From JAEUKQ01 sp964414755 (lineage in GTDB: Bacteria > Pseudomonadota > Alphaproteobacteria > JAEUKQ01), in contig CAYPXH010000002.1 in NCBI GenBank assembly GCA_964414755.1, positions 1-64,000 on the forward strand: DNA of 64,000 nucleotides. The letters are read 5' to 3'. The notes beneath the pieces were generated by a model. It had not been told where the DNA came from, searched no databases, and was given only the letters and a program-made list of their open reading frames with translations. Shown piece by piece: positions 53,783-62,405 of the stretch; positions within the stretch are counted from its first letter, which is position 1, and each line of letters starts with the position of its first letter. The position numbers and the translations under genes are program-made.

Positions 53783-55330
53783 ATGACCCGCAAAGCAGCC
53801 ACTTTATTCAAGTCAATCTTAACAATTGGCATATATACCCTTCTAAGCCGTTTTTTGGGCTTGCTGCGCGAAGTGTTGATGGCTTTTTATCTGGGTGCAA
53901 GCTGGATTACTGATGCTTTTATCGTTGCGCAGCGCTTGCCCAACATGTTTCGCAATCTAGTGTCCGAAGGTGCTTTTAACGCAGTTTTCGTTCCAAGTTT
54001 TTCGGATAATTTACATAAAAATGGCAAAGTATCTGCCAAAAAATTTGCGGAACAGATACAAAGCATTATGCTAAGCGGATTGTTTATTTTTGTTATCTTG
54101 TTGCAATTGCTAATGCCTTGGCTTGTTCACATTATAGCTCCTGGTTATGCCGATACCCAGGAAAAAGCAACCATGGTTCAGGACTTGTCGCAAATAACCA
54201 TGCCTTATTTGCTTTTTATGTTTTTAACCGGCCTACAAAGTGCTGTTCTTGCGTCTTTGAACAAATTTGCTGCAGCTTCTGTGTCCCCTGTTATTTTAAA
54301 TATTTGCCTTATTGGTGTACTTTATTTTCTTATTCCAGGTTCAAATCAACCGGGATATGTACTAGCTTGGACGCTTTTTGGTGCCGGAGCAGTACAATTT
54401 CTTGTTACGGCTTTTTTCTGTTACAAGGCTGGCTTTCCCCTAGCTTTCATTTATCCAAGAAATAACGAAACAACGCGATTGTTTTTTAAAAAAATGCTTC
54501 CAGGATTGATTGGGGCTAGCGTTACCCAAATTAATCTATTGGTTGGAACAATTATTGCAACTTGGCAGGATGGTGCCGTTTCGTACCTTTATTTTGCCGA
54601 TCGGGTATATCAACTGCCTCTTGCTTTGCTGGGAACGGCGGCGGGTACTGCTTTACTGCCTATGTTAAGCCAGGCTCTGGCCCAAGATGATAAACATCAA
54701 GCCCACCAACTTCAGGGGCAGGGTATCTTTGTTGCCTTGTTGCTTGGAATTCCAGCAACTGTTATTCTTATGGCCGTGCCTTACCCCATAGTTAATGTTC
54801 TGTTCGAGCGGGGGCAATTCACCTTAATCGATGCACAACAAACCAGTTTTGTCCTACAAATTATGGCAATGGGATTACCGGCCTATCTGTTGGTTAAAAG
54901 TTTATTACCGATTTTTTATGCTCGTCACGATACTAAAACACCTTTTCATTTTGCCCTAATATGTGTCGCTGCTAATATGGTTCTCAATATTGCCTTGTTT
55001 CCGTGGATTGGTTTTATCGGTATTGCTATTGCAACCGTTATTGCCAGTGCATTGAATGCTTGCTTGCTTTACATAGCGGCCAATAAGCGCGGGTACCTGC
55101 AATTGCAGCGGGCAATTTGGATAGGGTTTATAAAAATGCTTATCGGCGGACTTTTTATGGGAGTTTTTCTTGTTTTGATTCCTGATTTATGGTCATGGCC
55201 AACCACATTAATCGCAAGGGTTAGTTATTTGGTAATGGTTGTGCTGGTTGCAAGCGGTATTTATTTTGCTTGTCTTTTTCTCATGGGTGTTATTTCATGG
55301 AAAAAATTGCGTCGCAAAAGCTTTTCCTAG
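53783..55330 (+). CDS. murJ: Lipid II flippase MurJ
   Basis: A 515-residue, 14-helix MOP-superfamily flippase that moves lipid II across the inner membrane for peptidoglycan synthesis. Family features are TLLSRFLGLLREVLMAFYLGAS near the start, RLPNMFRNLVSEGAFNAVFVPSF, and FERGQFTLIDAQQTSFVLQIMAMGLPAYLLVKSL. Normal length. It is followed 30 bases later by trpS. Confidence 0.97.
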   Translation: MTRKAATLFKSILTIGIYTLLSRFLGLLREVLMAFYLGASWITDAFIVAQRLPNMFRNLVSEGAFNAVFVPSFSDNLHKNGKVSAKKFAEQIQSIMLSGLFIFVILLQLLMPWLVHIIAPGYADTQEKATMVQDLSQITMPYLLFMFLTGLQSAVLASLNKFAAASVSPVILNICLIGVLYFLIPGSNQPGYVLAWTLFGAGAVQFLVTAFFCYKAGFPLAFIYPRNNETTRLFFKKMLPGLIGASVTQINLLVGTIIATWQDGAVSYLYFADRVYQLPLALLGTAAGTALLPMLSQALAQDDKHQAHQLQGQGIFVALLLGIPATVILMAVPYPIVNVLFERGQFTLIDAQQTSFVLQIMAMGLPAYLLVKSLLPIFYARHDTKTPFHFALICVAANMVLNIALFPWIGFIGIAIATVIASALNACLLYIAANKRGYLQLQRAIWIGFIKMLIGGLFMGVFLVLIPDLWSWPTTLIARVSYLVMVVLVASGIYFACLFLMGVISWKKLRRKSFS

Positions 55331-55360
55331 ATATTAAATTGTGTGGTTGGATAACAATAT

Positions 55361-56410
55361 ATGCAACAAAAAATTATTCTTTCTGGTGTACAGCCAACGG
55401 GTAATCTTCATTTAGGTAACTATCTTGGGGCAATTCGCAATTGGGTTGGATTGCAGGCTAAAAATCAGTGTTATTTTACTGTTGTTGATTTACACGCCAT
55501 TACTGTTTGGCAAGATCCAAAGCATTTACAACAGCAAACGCGTGAAATTGCTGCTGCCTTTATCGCGGCAGGGATTGATGTTCATCAGCATCCGGTATTT
55601 AACCAAAGTCAGGTTGAAGCCCATGCGCGGCTTGCCTGGATTTTAAGTTGTATCGCCCGGGTTGGGTGGCTTAATCGGATGATTCAGTTTCGGGAAAAAG
55701 CGGGTAAGGATCGTGAGAATGTTAGTGTTGGCCTGCTGACTTATCCAACCCTAATGGCTGCTGATATCTTGCTTTATCAGGCAACACATGTGCCGGTTGG
55801 CGAGGATCAAAAACAGCACATTGAGTTGACGCGCGATATTGCTCAAAAATTTAATAACGATTTTGGTGTGTCTTATTTTACCATGCCTGAGCCAATGATT
55901 AATGGTCCAGCCACCCGTGTCATGAGTTTGCGTGATGGAACAAAAAAAATGAGTAAGTCTGACCCATCTGATTATAGTCGGATTAATTTATTGGACACAA
56001 CCGACCTAATTCAAGACAAAATTCGTAAAGCTAAAACCGATATATATCCAATCCCTGACCCTGGAATGCTTGACAATAATGGGCAATTTACATCGGATAT
56101 AAAAGATACACGGCCTGAAGTTGTTAATTTGCTTAATATCTATAGTGCTGTTGCCGATCAACCATTGCATTTGGTTATGAATGAATTTGCTGGTCGCGAG
56201 TTTTCATTCTTCAAAAACAGGTTAACGGACTTGCTTGTGCACCATTTAACCCCAATTCAAAAGAAAATGAGCGACTTGTTAAACGATCGCAATAATTTGG
56301 ATGCCATATTGCGCGATGGCGTTGAAAAAGCCCGTAAGACTGCGAACAAAACGCTTCATGATGTTCACAAAATTGTTGGGTTTATCGAAACAGGATACAA
56401 AAGTTTTTAA
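55361..56410 (+). CDS. trpS: Tryptophanyl-tRNA synthetase
   Basis: A 349-residue class I synthetase charging tRNA-Trp. The HIGH-type motif is in PTGNLHLGNYLGAI (about 12-25) and the KMSKS-type motif in GTKKMSKSDPSDYSRI. The MIQFREKAGKDRENVSVGLLTYPTLMAADILLY stretch is diagnostic of TrpRS. It lies 30 bases downstream of murJ, as in several alphaproteobacteria, and 21 bases before the TauE-like gene. Confidence 0.97.
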   Translation: MQQKIILSGVQPTGNLHLGNYLGAIRNWVGLQAKNQCYFTVVDLHAITVWQDPKHLQQQTREIAAAFIAAGIDVHQHPVFNQSQVEAHARLAWILSCIARVGWLNRMIQFREKAGKDRENVSVGLLTYPTLMAADILLYQATHVPVGEDQKQHIELTRDIAQKFNNDFGVSYFTMPEPMINGPATRVMSLRDGTKKMSKSDPSDYSRINLLDTTDLIQDKIRKAKTDIYPIPDPGMLDNNGQFTSDIKDTRPEVVNLLNIYSAVADQPLHLVMNEFAGREFSFFKNRLTDLLVHHLTPIQKKMSDLLNDRNNLDAILRDGVEKARKTANKTLHDVHKIVGFIETGYKSF

Positions 56411-56431
56411 CTCCAGGAAAACAGACCGATT

Positions 56432-57358
56432 ATGCAAATATATCTGCCAATTGCCGAACTATCAGTTGATGTGTTTGTTTTACTGATTCTGGGGTGGCTT
56501 GTGGGGTTTATTTCCGGTATATCGGGAATAGGGGCCAGTTTTTTAATGACCCCAACCTTGATATTTTTGGGGATACCATCGCCAGTTGCGGTTGCCAGCC
56601 AGGCAAACCAAGTGGTTGCAACATCGATTTCTGGAACTCTTGCCCAGTGGTCACGCGGGAATATCGACTTTAAAATGGGTGGAATACTGCTTCTAGGAGG
56701 GTTAGCGGGATCTAGCTTTGGGGTGTGGCTTTTCGGCTTTTTGGCGCGTATAGGTCAGGGCGATTTAGTTGTTGCGATAAGTTATATTATGTGCTTGGGC
56801 TGGATTGGTTTATTAATGCTTTGGGAAAGTTTACGTAGTGTATTCAAAAAACTACAAGCGTCAGCCAAAGTTAAAATACCGTTTTATCAGCGTGCTTGGG
56901 TGCAGGGTTTGCCATTTAAACGCAACTTTCCTCGCTCTAACCTTTATATCAGTTTATGGTTACCGATCATGATTGGTTTTGGTGTTGGGGTATTGTCGGC
57001 CATTATGGGGGTCGGCGGTAGCTTTTTGTTGGTGCCGGCAATGATTTATTTGCTGGGTATGCCTGTTACAGTTGTGGTTGGCACGTCACTTTTTCAGATG
57101 GTTTTTGTTACAGCCAACGTAACATTACAGCAAGCAATTCAAAACAATTCTGTTGATATTTTACTTGCGTTAATTTTGATGATCAGCGGTGTTGCCGGGA
57201 CCCAGTGGGGTACAAAAATGTCTGGCAAGGTGCGTGGGGAATATGTGCGTTTTGTTTTTGCCCTTTTAATGCTTGGCGTTTGTGTTGGGCTAATTAACGA
57301 ATTTCTTGTGGAACCAAGTTCTGTTTATTCCATTCGCACTGTAGGGGAATTGCGTTGA
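56432..57358 (+). CDS. TauE/SafE-family membrane transporter
   Basis: A 308-residue membrane protein with two TauE/SafE repeats: ILGWLVGFISGISGIGASFLMTPTLIFLGIPSPVAVASQANQVVATSISG and FGVGVLSAIMGVGGSFLLVPAMIYLLGMPVTVVVGTSLFQMVF. Members export sulfite, sulfoacetate or other organosulfur anions. The downstream TIGR02186 gene overlaps by four bases (TTGA) and a UspA-like gene follows, a triplet seen in other alphaproteobacteria. The substrate is not shown by the sequence. Confidence 0.9.
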   Translation: MQIYLPIAELSVDVFVLLILGWLVGFISGISGIGASFLMTPTLIFLGIPSPVAVASQANQVVATSISGTLAQWSRGNIDFKMGGILLLGGLAGSSFGVWLFGFLARIGQGDLVVAISYIMCLGWIGLLMLWESLRSVFKKLQASAKVKIPFYQRAWVQGLPFKRNFPRSNLYISLWLPIMIGFGVGVLSAIMGVGGSFLLVPAMIYLLGMPVTVVVGTSLFQMVFVTANVTLQQAIQNNSVDILLALILMISGVAGTQWGTKMSGKVRGEYVRFVFALLMLGVCVGLINEFLVEPSSVYSIRTVGELR

Positions 57359-58107
57359 AAAAATCAGGTAAATTTTTTGTCAGAATAGTTGTTATCTCGT
57401 TGTTGACACTGTCGGTTGCTGGGGTAAGGGCTGATACCCTAATTGCTGATCTATCGAACCGGTTTATTGCAATTACCACTGGCTTTAGTGGAACAGATTT
57501 ACTGGTATTTGGAGCGATTGATGTTCCTGGCGATATTGTGGTGATTGTTCAAGGTCCACCTACAGATGTTGTGGTGCGCCGCAAGGAAAGAATCGCCGGT
57601 TTTTGGGTTAACCGTGCAAATGTCACTTTTAAAAATATTCCTAGTTTTTATGCAATAGCCGCCAGTAAGCCGATAGAAGATATTCTATCACCCGAAATCC
57701 AGCAACAGCTAAATATAGGGCTAGAATATTTGCCAATGAAAACAGATGTCACACTAACACCATCCGAGACAAAAGAATTTCGCGAAGCGCTGATTGTGAA
57801 CAAAAGGCTACAGCAACTTTATTATAGCAACATTCTACGTGTTAATTTTATGGGGCGCGAACTTTTTAGAACCAATATATCTTTTCCTTCGAATGTGCCA
57901 ACGGGAGACTATTTATTAGATATTATGTTGGTGCGCGATAAAAACGTGGTTAGTGCTCAACAAACGCCTTTAAGTGTTACAAAAACAGGTTTTGGCGCAG
58001 AAATTTATGATTTTGCGCACCACAATGCTTTGTTATATGGTCTAGCAGCAATTGTTCTGGGGTTGTTTGGTGGTTGGGCTGGCTACGTATTTTTCCGTCG
58101 GAGGTAG
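57355..58107 (+). CDS. TIGR02186-family membrane protein
   Basis: A 250-residue protein starting at TTG 57355, which overlaps the TauE stop. A signal or anchor segment ends near residue 27 (SVAGVRADTLI). A beta-rich periplasmic domain contains FSGTDLLVFGAIDVPGDIVVIVQGPPTDVVVRRKERIAGFWVNR. A C-terminal membrane helix (LLYGLAAIVLGLFGGWAGYVFF) is followed by an arginine-rich end. This matches the TIGR02186 family, a conserved alphaproteobacterial protein of unknown role found with TauE-like genes. Confidence 0.85.
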   Translation: MKKSGKFFVRIVVISLLTLSVAGVRADTLIADLSNRFIAITTGFSGTDLLVFGAIDVPGDIVVIVQGPPTDVVVRRKERIAGFWVNRANVTFKNIPSFYAIAASKPIEDILSPEIQQQLNIGLEYLPMKTDVTLTPSETKEFREALIVNKRLQQLYYSNILRVNFMGRELFRTNISFPSNVPTGDYLLDIMLVRDKNVVSAQQTPLSVTKTGFGAEIYDFAHHNALLYGLAAIVLGLFGGWAGYVFFRRR

Positions 58108-58111
58108 GTAC

Positions 58112-58600
58112 ATGAGTGCTATTGCAGCTGTAGATGATCATCGTCAGGTATTTTTAGTTGTTCTTGAATCAAGTATCGATATGAATCTACCACTTTACTA
58201 TGCTTGCCGTATGGCAAAAAGGGTACATGGCCGTGTTTCATTACTTTATGTTATCGAGCCTAATGATTTAACCGAATGGCAATCGGTTGGTAATTTAATG
58301 TACGAGCAGCAACGCCAAGAAGCTGAAAGAGTTCTTCAAAAAGCAGCGACCTTTGTCCACGGTAATTCAGGAATTTTTCCAGCTCTTTTTATTAGAGAGG
58401 GCGGTAAAATTGATCAAACGGTTCAGCTTGCTGGGGAGGATGAATCGATCAGTGCGCTGGTTATTGTTGTTGATGTGCAGGGCAAGGCATCTGGTACAAT
58501 TTCCGCACAATGGAACGCCAAGCTATCGGCACGGCTTAAGGTGCCCTTAATCATTGTTCCTAATAACCTAACTGAAGAAGACATTCAGCGCGTCACCTAG
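58112..58600 (+). CDS. Universal stress protein (UspA) family protein
   Basis: A 162-residue UspA-fold protein: VFLVVLESSIDMNLPLYYACRMAKRVHGRVSLLYVIEPND, and LSARLKVPLIIVPNNL near the end. The classic G-x2-G-x9-G-(S/T) ATP loop is only partly recognisable, so ATP binding is uncertain. ATG 58112 is chosen because TCGGAGGTAGGTAC gives a strong ribosome-binding site; the frame extends upstream inside the TIGR02186 gene. It follows that gene by four bases. Confidence 0.85.
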   Translation: MSAIAAVDDHRQVFLVVLESSIDMNLPLYYACRMAKRVHGRVSLLYVIEPNDLTEWQSVGNLMYEQQRQEAERVLQKAATFVHGNSGIFPALFIREGGKIDQTVQLAGEDESISALVIVVDVQGKASGTISAQWNAKLSARLKVPLIIVPNNLTEEDIQRVT

Positions 58601-58669
58601 ACAGGGACTTGAAGATAAAAATTTTTGACCTATCTTCAAAATAGTTTTTTAAAATTTAGGATAGTAACC

Positions 58670-59221
58670 ATGTTTATTCAAACTGAAACGACACCTAACC
58701 CACAAACCATGAAATTTTTACCAAACCAAACAGTAACTGGTGGTGTTGGTGTTGATTTTTGCCGTTCGGATAAGACTACCTCTTCGCCCCTCGTGACAAG
58801 ATTATTTAAGATAGAAGGAGTTGAAGGGGTTTTTCTTGGTTATGATTTTATTACCGTTACAAAAAATCATGCGAAAGAATGGCAGGTTTTAAAACCTGTA
58901 TTATTAGCAGCTATCATGGATCATTTTACCAGTGGTCAGCCCGTGATGTTGTCATCGGCTAAAATTGCTGATTCAAAACTAGACGAACATGATGATGATA
59001 TAACAAAAAAAATTAAAGAATTATTAGAAACAAGGGTTCGTCCTGCCGTAGCCCAAGATGGTGGGGATATTGTTTTTGCTGATTTTAAAGAAGGTATTGT
59101 TTATGTGCATTTGCGCGGGTCTTGTTCTGGGTGTCCAAGTTCAACTGCAACGTTAAAAGTAGGTATTGAAAATATGTTGCGTCACTATGTTCCCGAGGTA
59201 AAGCAAGTCCGGGCGGTTTAA
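58670..59221 (+). CDS. NfuA/NFU1-type iron-sulfur scaffold protein
   Basis: A roughly 183-residue protein. An N-terminal Nfu_N domain (FIQTETTPNPQTMKFLPNQTV) is followed by a C-terminal NifU-like domain: RPAVAQDGGDIVF and the cluster-binding GSCSGCPSSTATLKVGIENML (C-x2-C). It transfers [4Fe-4S] clusters to client proteins. ATG 58670 follows TTAGGATAG; the frame runs back to 58625. The two-domain layout is the same as in mitochondrial NFU1, as usual in alphaproteobacteria. Confidence 0.95.
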   Translation: MFIQTETTPNPQTMKFLPNQTVTGGVGVDFCRSDKTTSSPLVTRLFKIEGVEGVFLGYDFITVTKNHAKEWQVLKPVLLAAIMDHFTSGQPVMLSSAKIADSKLDEHDDDITKKIKELLETRVRPAVAQDGGDIVFADFKEGIVYVHLRGSCSGCPSSTATLKVGIENMLRHYVPEVKQVRAV

Positions 59222-59261
59222 GCGGTGGTTGTGGGGTGATAATCAGCTGAGGGTTGTTCTT

Positions 59262-59816
59262 TCATTCCATTAATCGATTGGGAACTGCGCGGTCGCTATA
59301 AAGCGGGTAGCGCCGTGAATTAAAAAGTTGGTAATGCCACCATTCATTGCGGTAAAAATCCCAACCTGCAGCAGTCATAATACCCATCAGCAACATTCTA
59401 TTTTCTTGAGCTTTTGCGCTTATTTCCATTGCGCCATGATGAGATAGTGGGGTAAAATCGTCAAATTTTGTTCCCATATCCAGCTCACGCTTTAGGTGGT
59501 CAATTAAAGTTAGATCAACTGCTACACCACGCGAATGAGGTGATCCTTTTCGCGGATCTGCAACAAACCCTGGATCAGGAAACTGATGCCAAAGAATCCA
59601 TTGGGCTTCGGTTGGTCGGAAAGCATCGAAAATTTTAAGCCGATAACCAATATGTTTTGCAAGCTCTGAGGCTTTTTTAAGACACTTTGCTGCGTCTGTG
59701 TGTAAATAGCAAAACGAGTGACGGTATATTTTCTTCCCAGTAACGTTGTGTGGTGTAGCGTAGGCTAAAGATATTTCCAGGTCGAATTCGGAAGGGTTAA
59801 TTAGGATTAGTGTCAT
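59262..59816 (-). CDS. D-alanyl-D-alanine dipeptidase (VanX/DdpX type)
   Basis: A 184-residue zinc dipeptidase. The metal-binding motif SPHSRGVAVDLT (S-x-H-x6-D) and EWWHYQ (E-x2-H) are those of the peptidase M15D/VanX family, as are the FDAFRP and AGWDFYRNEWW segments. Cytoplasmic members cleave free D-Ala-D-Ala, for wall recycling or as an alanine source. No signal peptide is seen. Nothing nearby suggests a vancomycin-resistance set, so recycling is more likely. Confidence 0.9.
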   Translation of the reverse strand: MTLILINPSEFDLEISLAYATPHNVTGKKIYRHSFCYLHTDAAKCLKKASELAKHIGYRLKIFDAFRPTEAQWILWHQFPDPGFVADPRKGSPHSRGVAVDLTLIDHLKRELDMGTKFDDFTPLSHHGAMEISAKAQENRMLLMGIMTAAGWDFYRNEWWHYQLFNSRRYPLYSDRAVPNRLME

Positions 59817-59927
59817 TCTAGGCTTGTTTCGCTTGATTTCGTGTAGTATTTATTGGATAGAACATAAAAAATTTCAAGCTCATACTACTACCATGAATAA
59901 TGATTTTAGAAAAAACTAAAGACAAAT

Positions 59928-60617
59928 ATGCGTATTTTAGCAATTGAAACAAGTGGCAATCAGACGGCTGTTTGCTTTTTCCGCCAAGGGTTGGTTATTG
60001 ACTTGTTGCAGCACCAAGGTCAGGAAGGGGGGGCTATCCTAATCAAGCAATTGCGGCATATACAAGATAATTGGCCTGAAGATTTTGCTAATATCAACTA
60101 TATCGCTGTTACTGTTGGGCCTGCACCATATACTGGACTGCGTATGGGGTTAGCCGCTGTTCAGGGACTTGGTTTAGCCTTATCAAGGCCTATTTGGGGA
60201 ATTAACACTCTAAAACTGGTAGCTTGGCAAACAGCACAAAAAAATGGAACAAGAAAAGACATTCTGGTTGTTTTGGACTCGAAACGGTCTGAATTTTTTG
60301 CCCAACTTTTTAACGATGATGCATACCCCTTAACTTCTGAAATTTTGGTAAAACCAGAATTATTACCCACAATCATAAGACAGCAGCCAACAATTATTGT
60401 TGGTAACGCAATTACCCAATTGCCGCACCAATTAGTGCAGGACTATGAAGTTAAAAATACCATTCCTGACGTTTCCATGCTTGCAAAAATGGCAGTATAT
60501 CAAATACAGAACCAGGAGTCGTGTTTGCCTGCTATACCAATTTATCTTAAATCGGCAGATGTTTCCGTGGCTAAAAAACAGTTTTGGTTGATCAATGATC
60601 GTAATCCAGCAAGCTGA
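59928..60617 (+). CDS. tsaB: tRNA threonylcarbamoyladenosine biosynthesis protein TsaB
   Basis: A 229-residue ASKHA-fold protein that pairs with TsaD and TsaE to add threonylcarbamoyl to A37 of ANN-decoding tRNAs. Motifs are ILAIETSGNQTAVCFF and YIAVTVGPAPYTGLRMGLAAVQGLGLAL; the usual GPGSFTG is here GPAPYTG. IWGINTLKLVAWQ and VLDSKRSEFFAQLF fit. rimI begins within its last codons, the usual tsaB-rimI arrangement. Confidence 0.92.
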   Translation: MRILAIETSGNQTAVCFFRQGLVIDLLQHQGQEGGAILIKQLRHIQDNWPEDFANINYIAVTVGPAPYTGLRMGLAAVQGLGLALSRPIWGINTLKLVAWQTAQKNGTRKDILVVLDSKRSEFFAQLFNDDAYPLTSEILVKPELLPTIIRQQPTIIVGNAITQLPHQLVQDYEVKNTIPDVSMLAKMAVYQIQNQESCLPAIPIYLKSADVSVAKKQFWLINDRNPAS

Positions 60618-61047
60618 TATTAATGGCGGCCAAGTTATATGTGACATTCAACAACAAAGTTTCACGAACCACTGGTCATTAAAAGATTGGCAAGATTTAT
60701 TAAAAGTTCCTGGAACTATTGTAAGATTAGCTTACGATAAGCAAAAGCCAATAGGATATGCGGTTATCCGGCATTTCGGTGATATGGCAGATGTTATTTC
60801 TGTGGCTGTTTTACCCTCTTACCGACAGCAGGGGATAGCTAAGGCATTGATGAAAGAACTTATGAAAGAGATGCAAGATTTTGGTGTGCGCAATATATTG
60901 TTAGAAGTGGGTTGTAATAACATGGCAGCCCAACGTCTTTATCAGATATTGGGTTTTAAACCTATTTCCATGCGATTAAATTACTATTATAGTCCGCCAT
61001 CTCCACCAGAAAATGCAATTGTTATGCAGTATTTTTGTCATACATAA
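60595..61047 (+). CDS. rimI: Ribosomal-protein-alanine acetyltransferase RimI
   Basis: A 150-residue GNAT acetyltransferase. The acetyl-CoA loop VLPSYRQQGIAKALMKELM (Q/R-x2-G-x-A) is followed by ILLEVGCNNMAAQRLYQILGFKPISMRLNYY, diagnostic of RimI, which acetylates the N-terminus of ribosomal protein S18. The ATG lies 23 bases inside the tsaB 3' end, so the two are translationally coupled. Confidence 0.9.
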   Translation: MIVIQQADINGGQVICDIQQQSFTNHWSLKDWQDLLKVPGTIVRLAYDKQKPIGYAVIRHFGDMADVISVAVLPSYRQQGIAKALMKELMKEMQDFGVRNILLEVGCNNMAAQRLYQILGFKPISMRLNYYYSPPSPPENAIVMQYFCHT

Positions 61048-61120
61048 TAATAAAAACTCTGGAATATTTGATTAATATTGTTCACAATTAGTTCTTTATA
61101 AAAAAAGGAAGGTAGTTCTT

Positions 61121-61558
61121 GTGGTGAAACGTCAGGAAACGCCAATATCAAAAATTGAAAAAGCGTGTCTACAAAAAGGTATTAAATTAACTGGGGCGCG
61201 CCGTCTAATAGCACAAGTGTTATCCGAGGCAACAGATCACCCTGATGTTGAAACAGTATTTCAGCGTGTTCAGCACCTTGATGCCCGCGTTGGTATGGCC
61301 ACAGTATATCGTACAGTAAAACTTTTTGAAGAAGCACAAATAGTTGCTAGACACGATTTTTTGGATGGCCGTTCGCGGTACGAAGAGATTACGGAAGAAA
61401 TCCACCATGATCATTTGATTGACATCAGAACTGGTAAAATTATCGAATTCCAGAATGAAGAAATTGAAATTTTACAAAAGAAAGTAGCAGAAAGTCTTGG
61501 TTACGAACTGATTGGACATCGCCTTGAACTTTATGCTATACCTAAGCAGAAGAAATAA
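61121..61558 (+). CDS. fur: Fur/Mur-type metal-responsive repressor
   Basis: A 145-residue Fur-family regulator. The winged helix contains LTGARRLIAQVLSEATDHPDVETVFQRVQHLDARVGMATVYRTVKLFEEA. The metal-binding part has HHDHLIDIRTGKIIEF and the C-terminal YELIGHRLELYAIPK. The cysteine pair of enterobacterial Fur (HLICLDCG) is replaced by HLIDIRTG, as in alphaproteobacterial Fur/Mur, so it may sense manganese or iron. GTG start at 61121 (a second GTG follows), with AAAAAAGGAAGG before it. Confidence 0.92.
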   Translation: MVKRQETPISKIEKACLQKGIKLTGARRLIAQVLSEATDHPDVETVFQRVQHLDARVGMATVYRTVKLFEEAQIVARHDFLDGRSRYEEITEEIHHDHLIDIRTGKIIEFQNEEIEILQKKVAESLGYELIGHRLELYAIPKQKK

Positions 61559-61595
61559 TTACACCGTGATTTATATGCACATAGGTTAAAATTTT

Positions 61596-62405
61596 ATGCA
61601 CCAATTATCTACAGCAAACCAACCAGGTCCAGCACCTGTTAGGGTTCGGAACCTTGAAATAAAAATGGCCGGTAGCCGTGCTGAAATTGATGCAGCCCAA
61701 GCATTGCGTTACCAGGTATTCTACCAAGAAATGTCGGCAAAGCCAAGTGCCAACATGAAGCAACAGCAGCGTGATTTTGATCATTTTGATGCCTTTTGTG
61801 ATCATTTGATTATCCTAGACCATGATCTGAAAACAAACCTCCCTCCTGTTATTGCTACCTATCGCTTCATGCGCCGCGAAGCAGCTAAAAAATGTGGTCA
61901 GTTTTATTCACAAGATGAATATAATATCGACTGTTTAATTGATCATGCCGGTGAAATTATGGAGTTAGGGCGGTCATGTGTTTCCCTTCCTTATCGTAAT
62001 GGACTGGTGATGCAATTATTATGGAGGGGTGTCGTAGAGTATGTGCGTTTTTATGATGTGCAATTAATGTTTGGGTGTGCTAGCTTGCCTGGAACAACAA
62101 TCGATAATCTTGCGGTGTCTCTTTCTTATTTGCACCATTTTCATCAAGCACCTCCTGAGCTTAGGGCAAAAGCACTGGCTAAGCGTTATGTTAATATGAA
62201 CCTTCTACCGAAAGATCAAATTGACGAAAAAAATGCAATGCTCACACTACCCCCGTTGATTAAAGGATACCTTAGATTAGGTGGATTTATTGGTGATGGT
62301 GCCGTTATTGATGATCAGTTTAATACAACTGACGTTAATGTTGTTGTAAAAATGGCTTTGGTAACCGATAAGTATGTAAAACATTATTATGGTCGTACGG
62401 AATAA
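61596..62405 (+). CDS. OlsB-like ornithine-acyl-ACP N-acyltransferase (GNAT)
   Basis: A 269-residue GNAT-fold protein of the OlsB/hemolysin-like group: AQALRYQVFYQEMSAKP, IATYRFMRRE, EIMELGRSCVSLPYRNGLVMQLLWRGVVEYV, LMFGCASLPGT and GYLRLGGFIGDGAVIDDQFNTTDV. OlsB acylates L-ornithine from acyl-ACP to make lyso-ornithine lipid. The PlsC-like gene that follows overlaps it by 17 bases, which strengthens the call as the OlsB-OlsA pair. The two enzymes could also act on other amino-acid lipids. Confidence 0.82.
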   Translation: MHQLSTANQPGPAPVRVRNLEIKMAGSRAEIDAAQALRYQVFYQEMSAKPSANMKQQQRDFDHFDAFCDHLIILDHDLKTNLPPVIATYRFMRREAAKKCGQFYSQDEYNIDCLIDHAGEIMELGRSCVSLPYRNGLVMQLLWRGVVEYVRFYDVQLMFGCASLPGTTIDNLAVSLSYLHHFHQAPPELRAKALAKRYVNMNLLPKDQIDEKNAMLTLPPLIKGYLRLGGFIGDGAVIDDQFNTTDVNVVVKMALVTDKYVKHYYGRTE

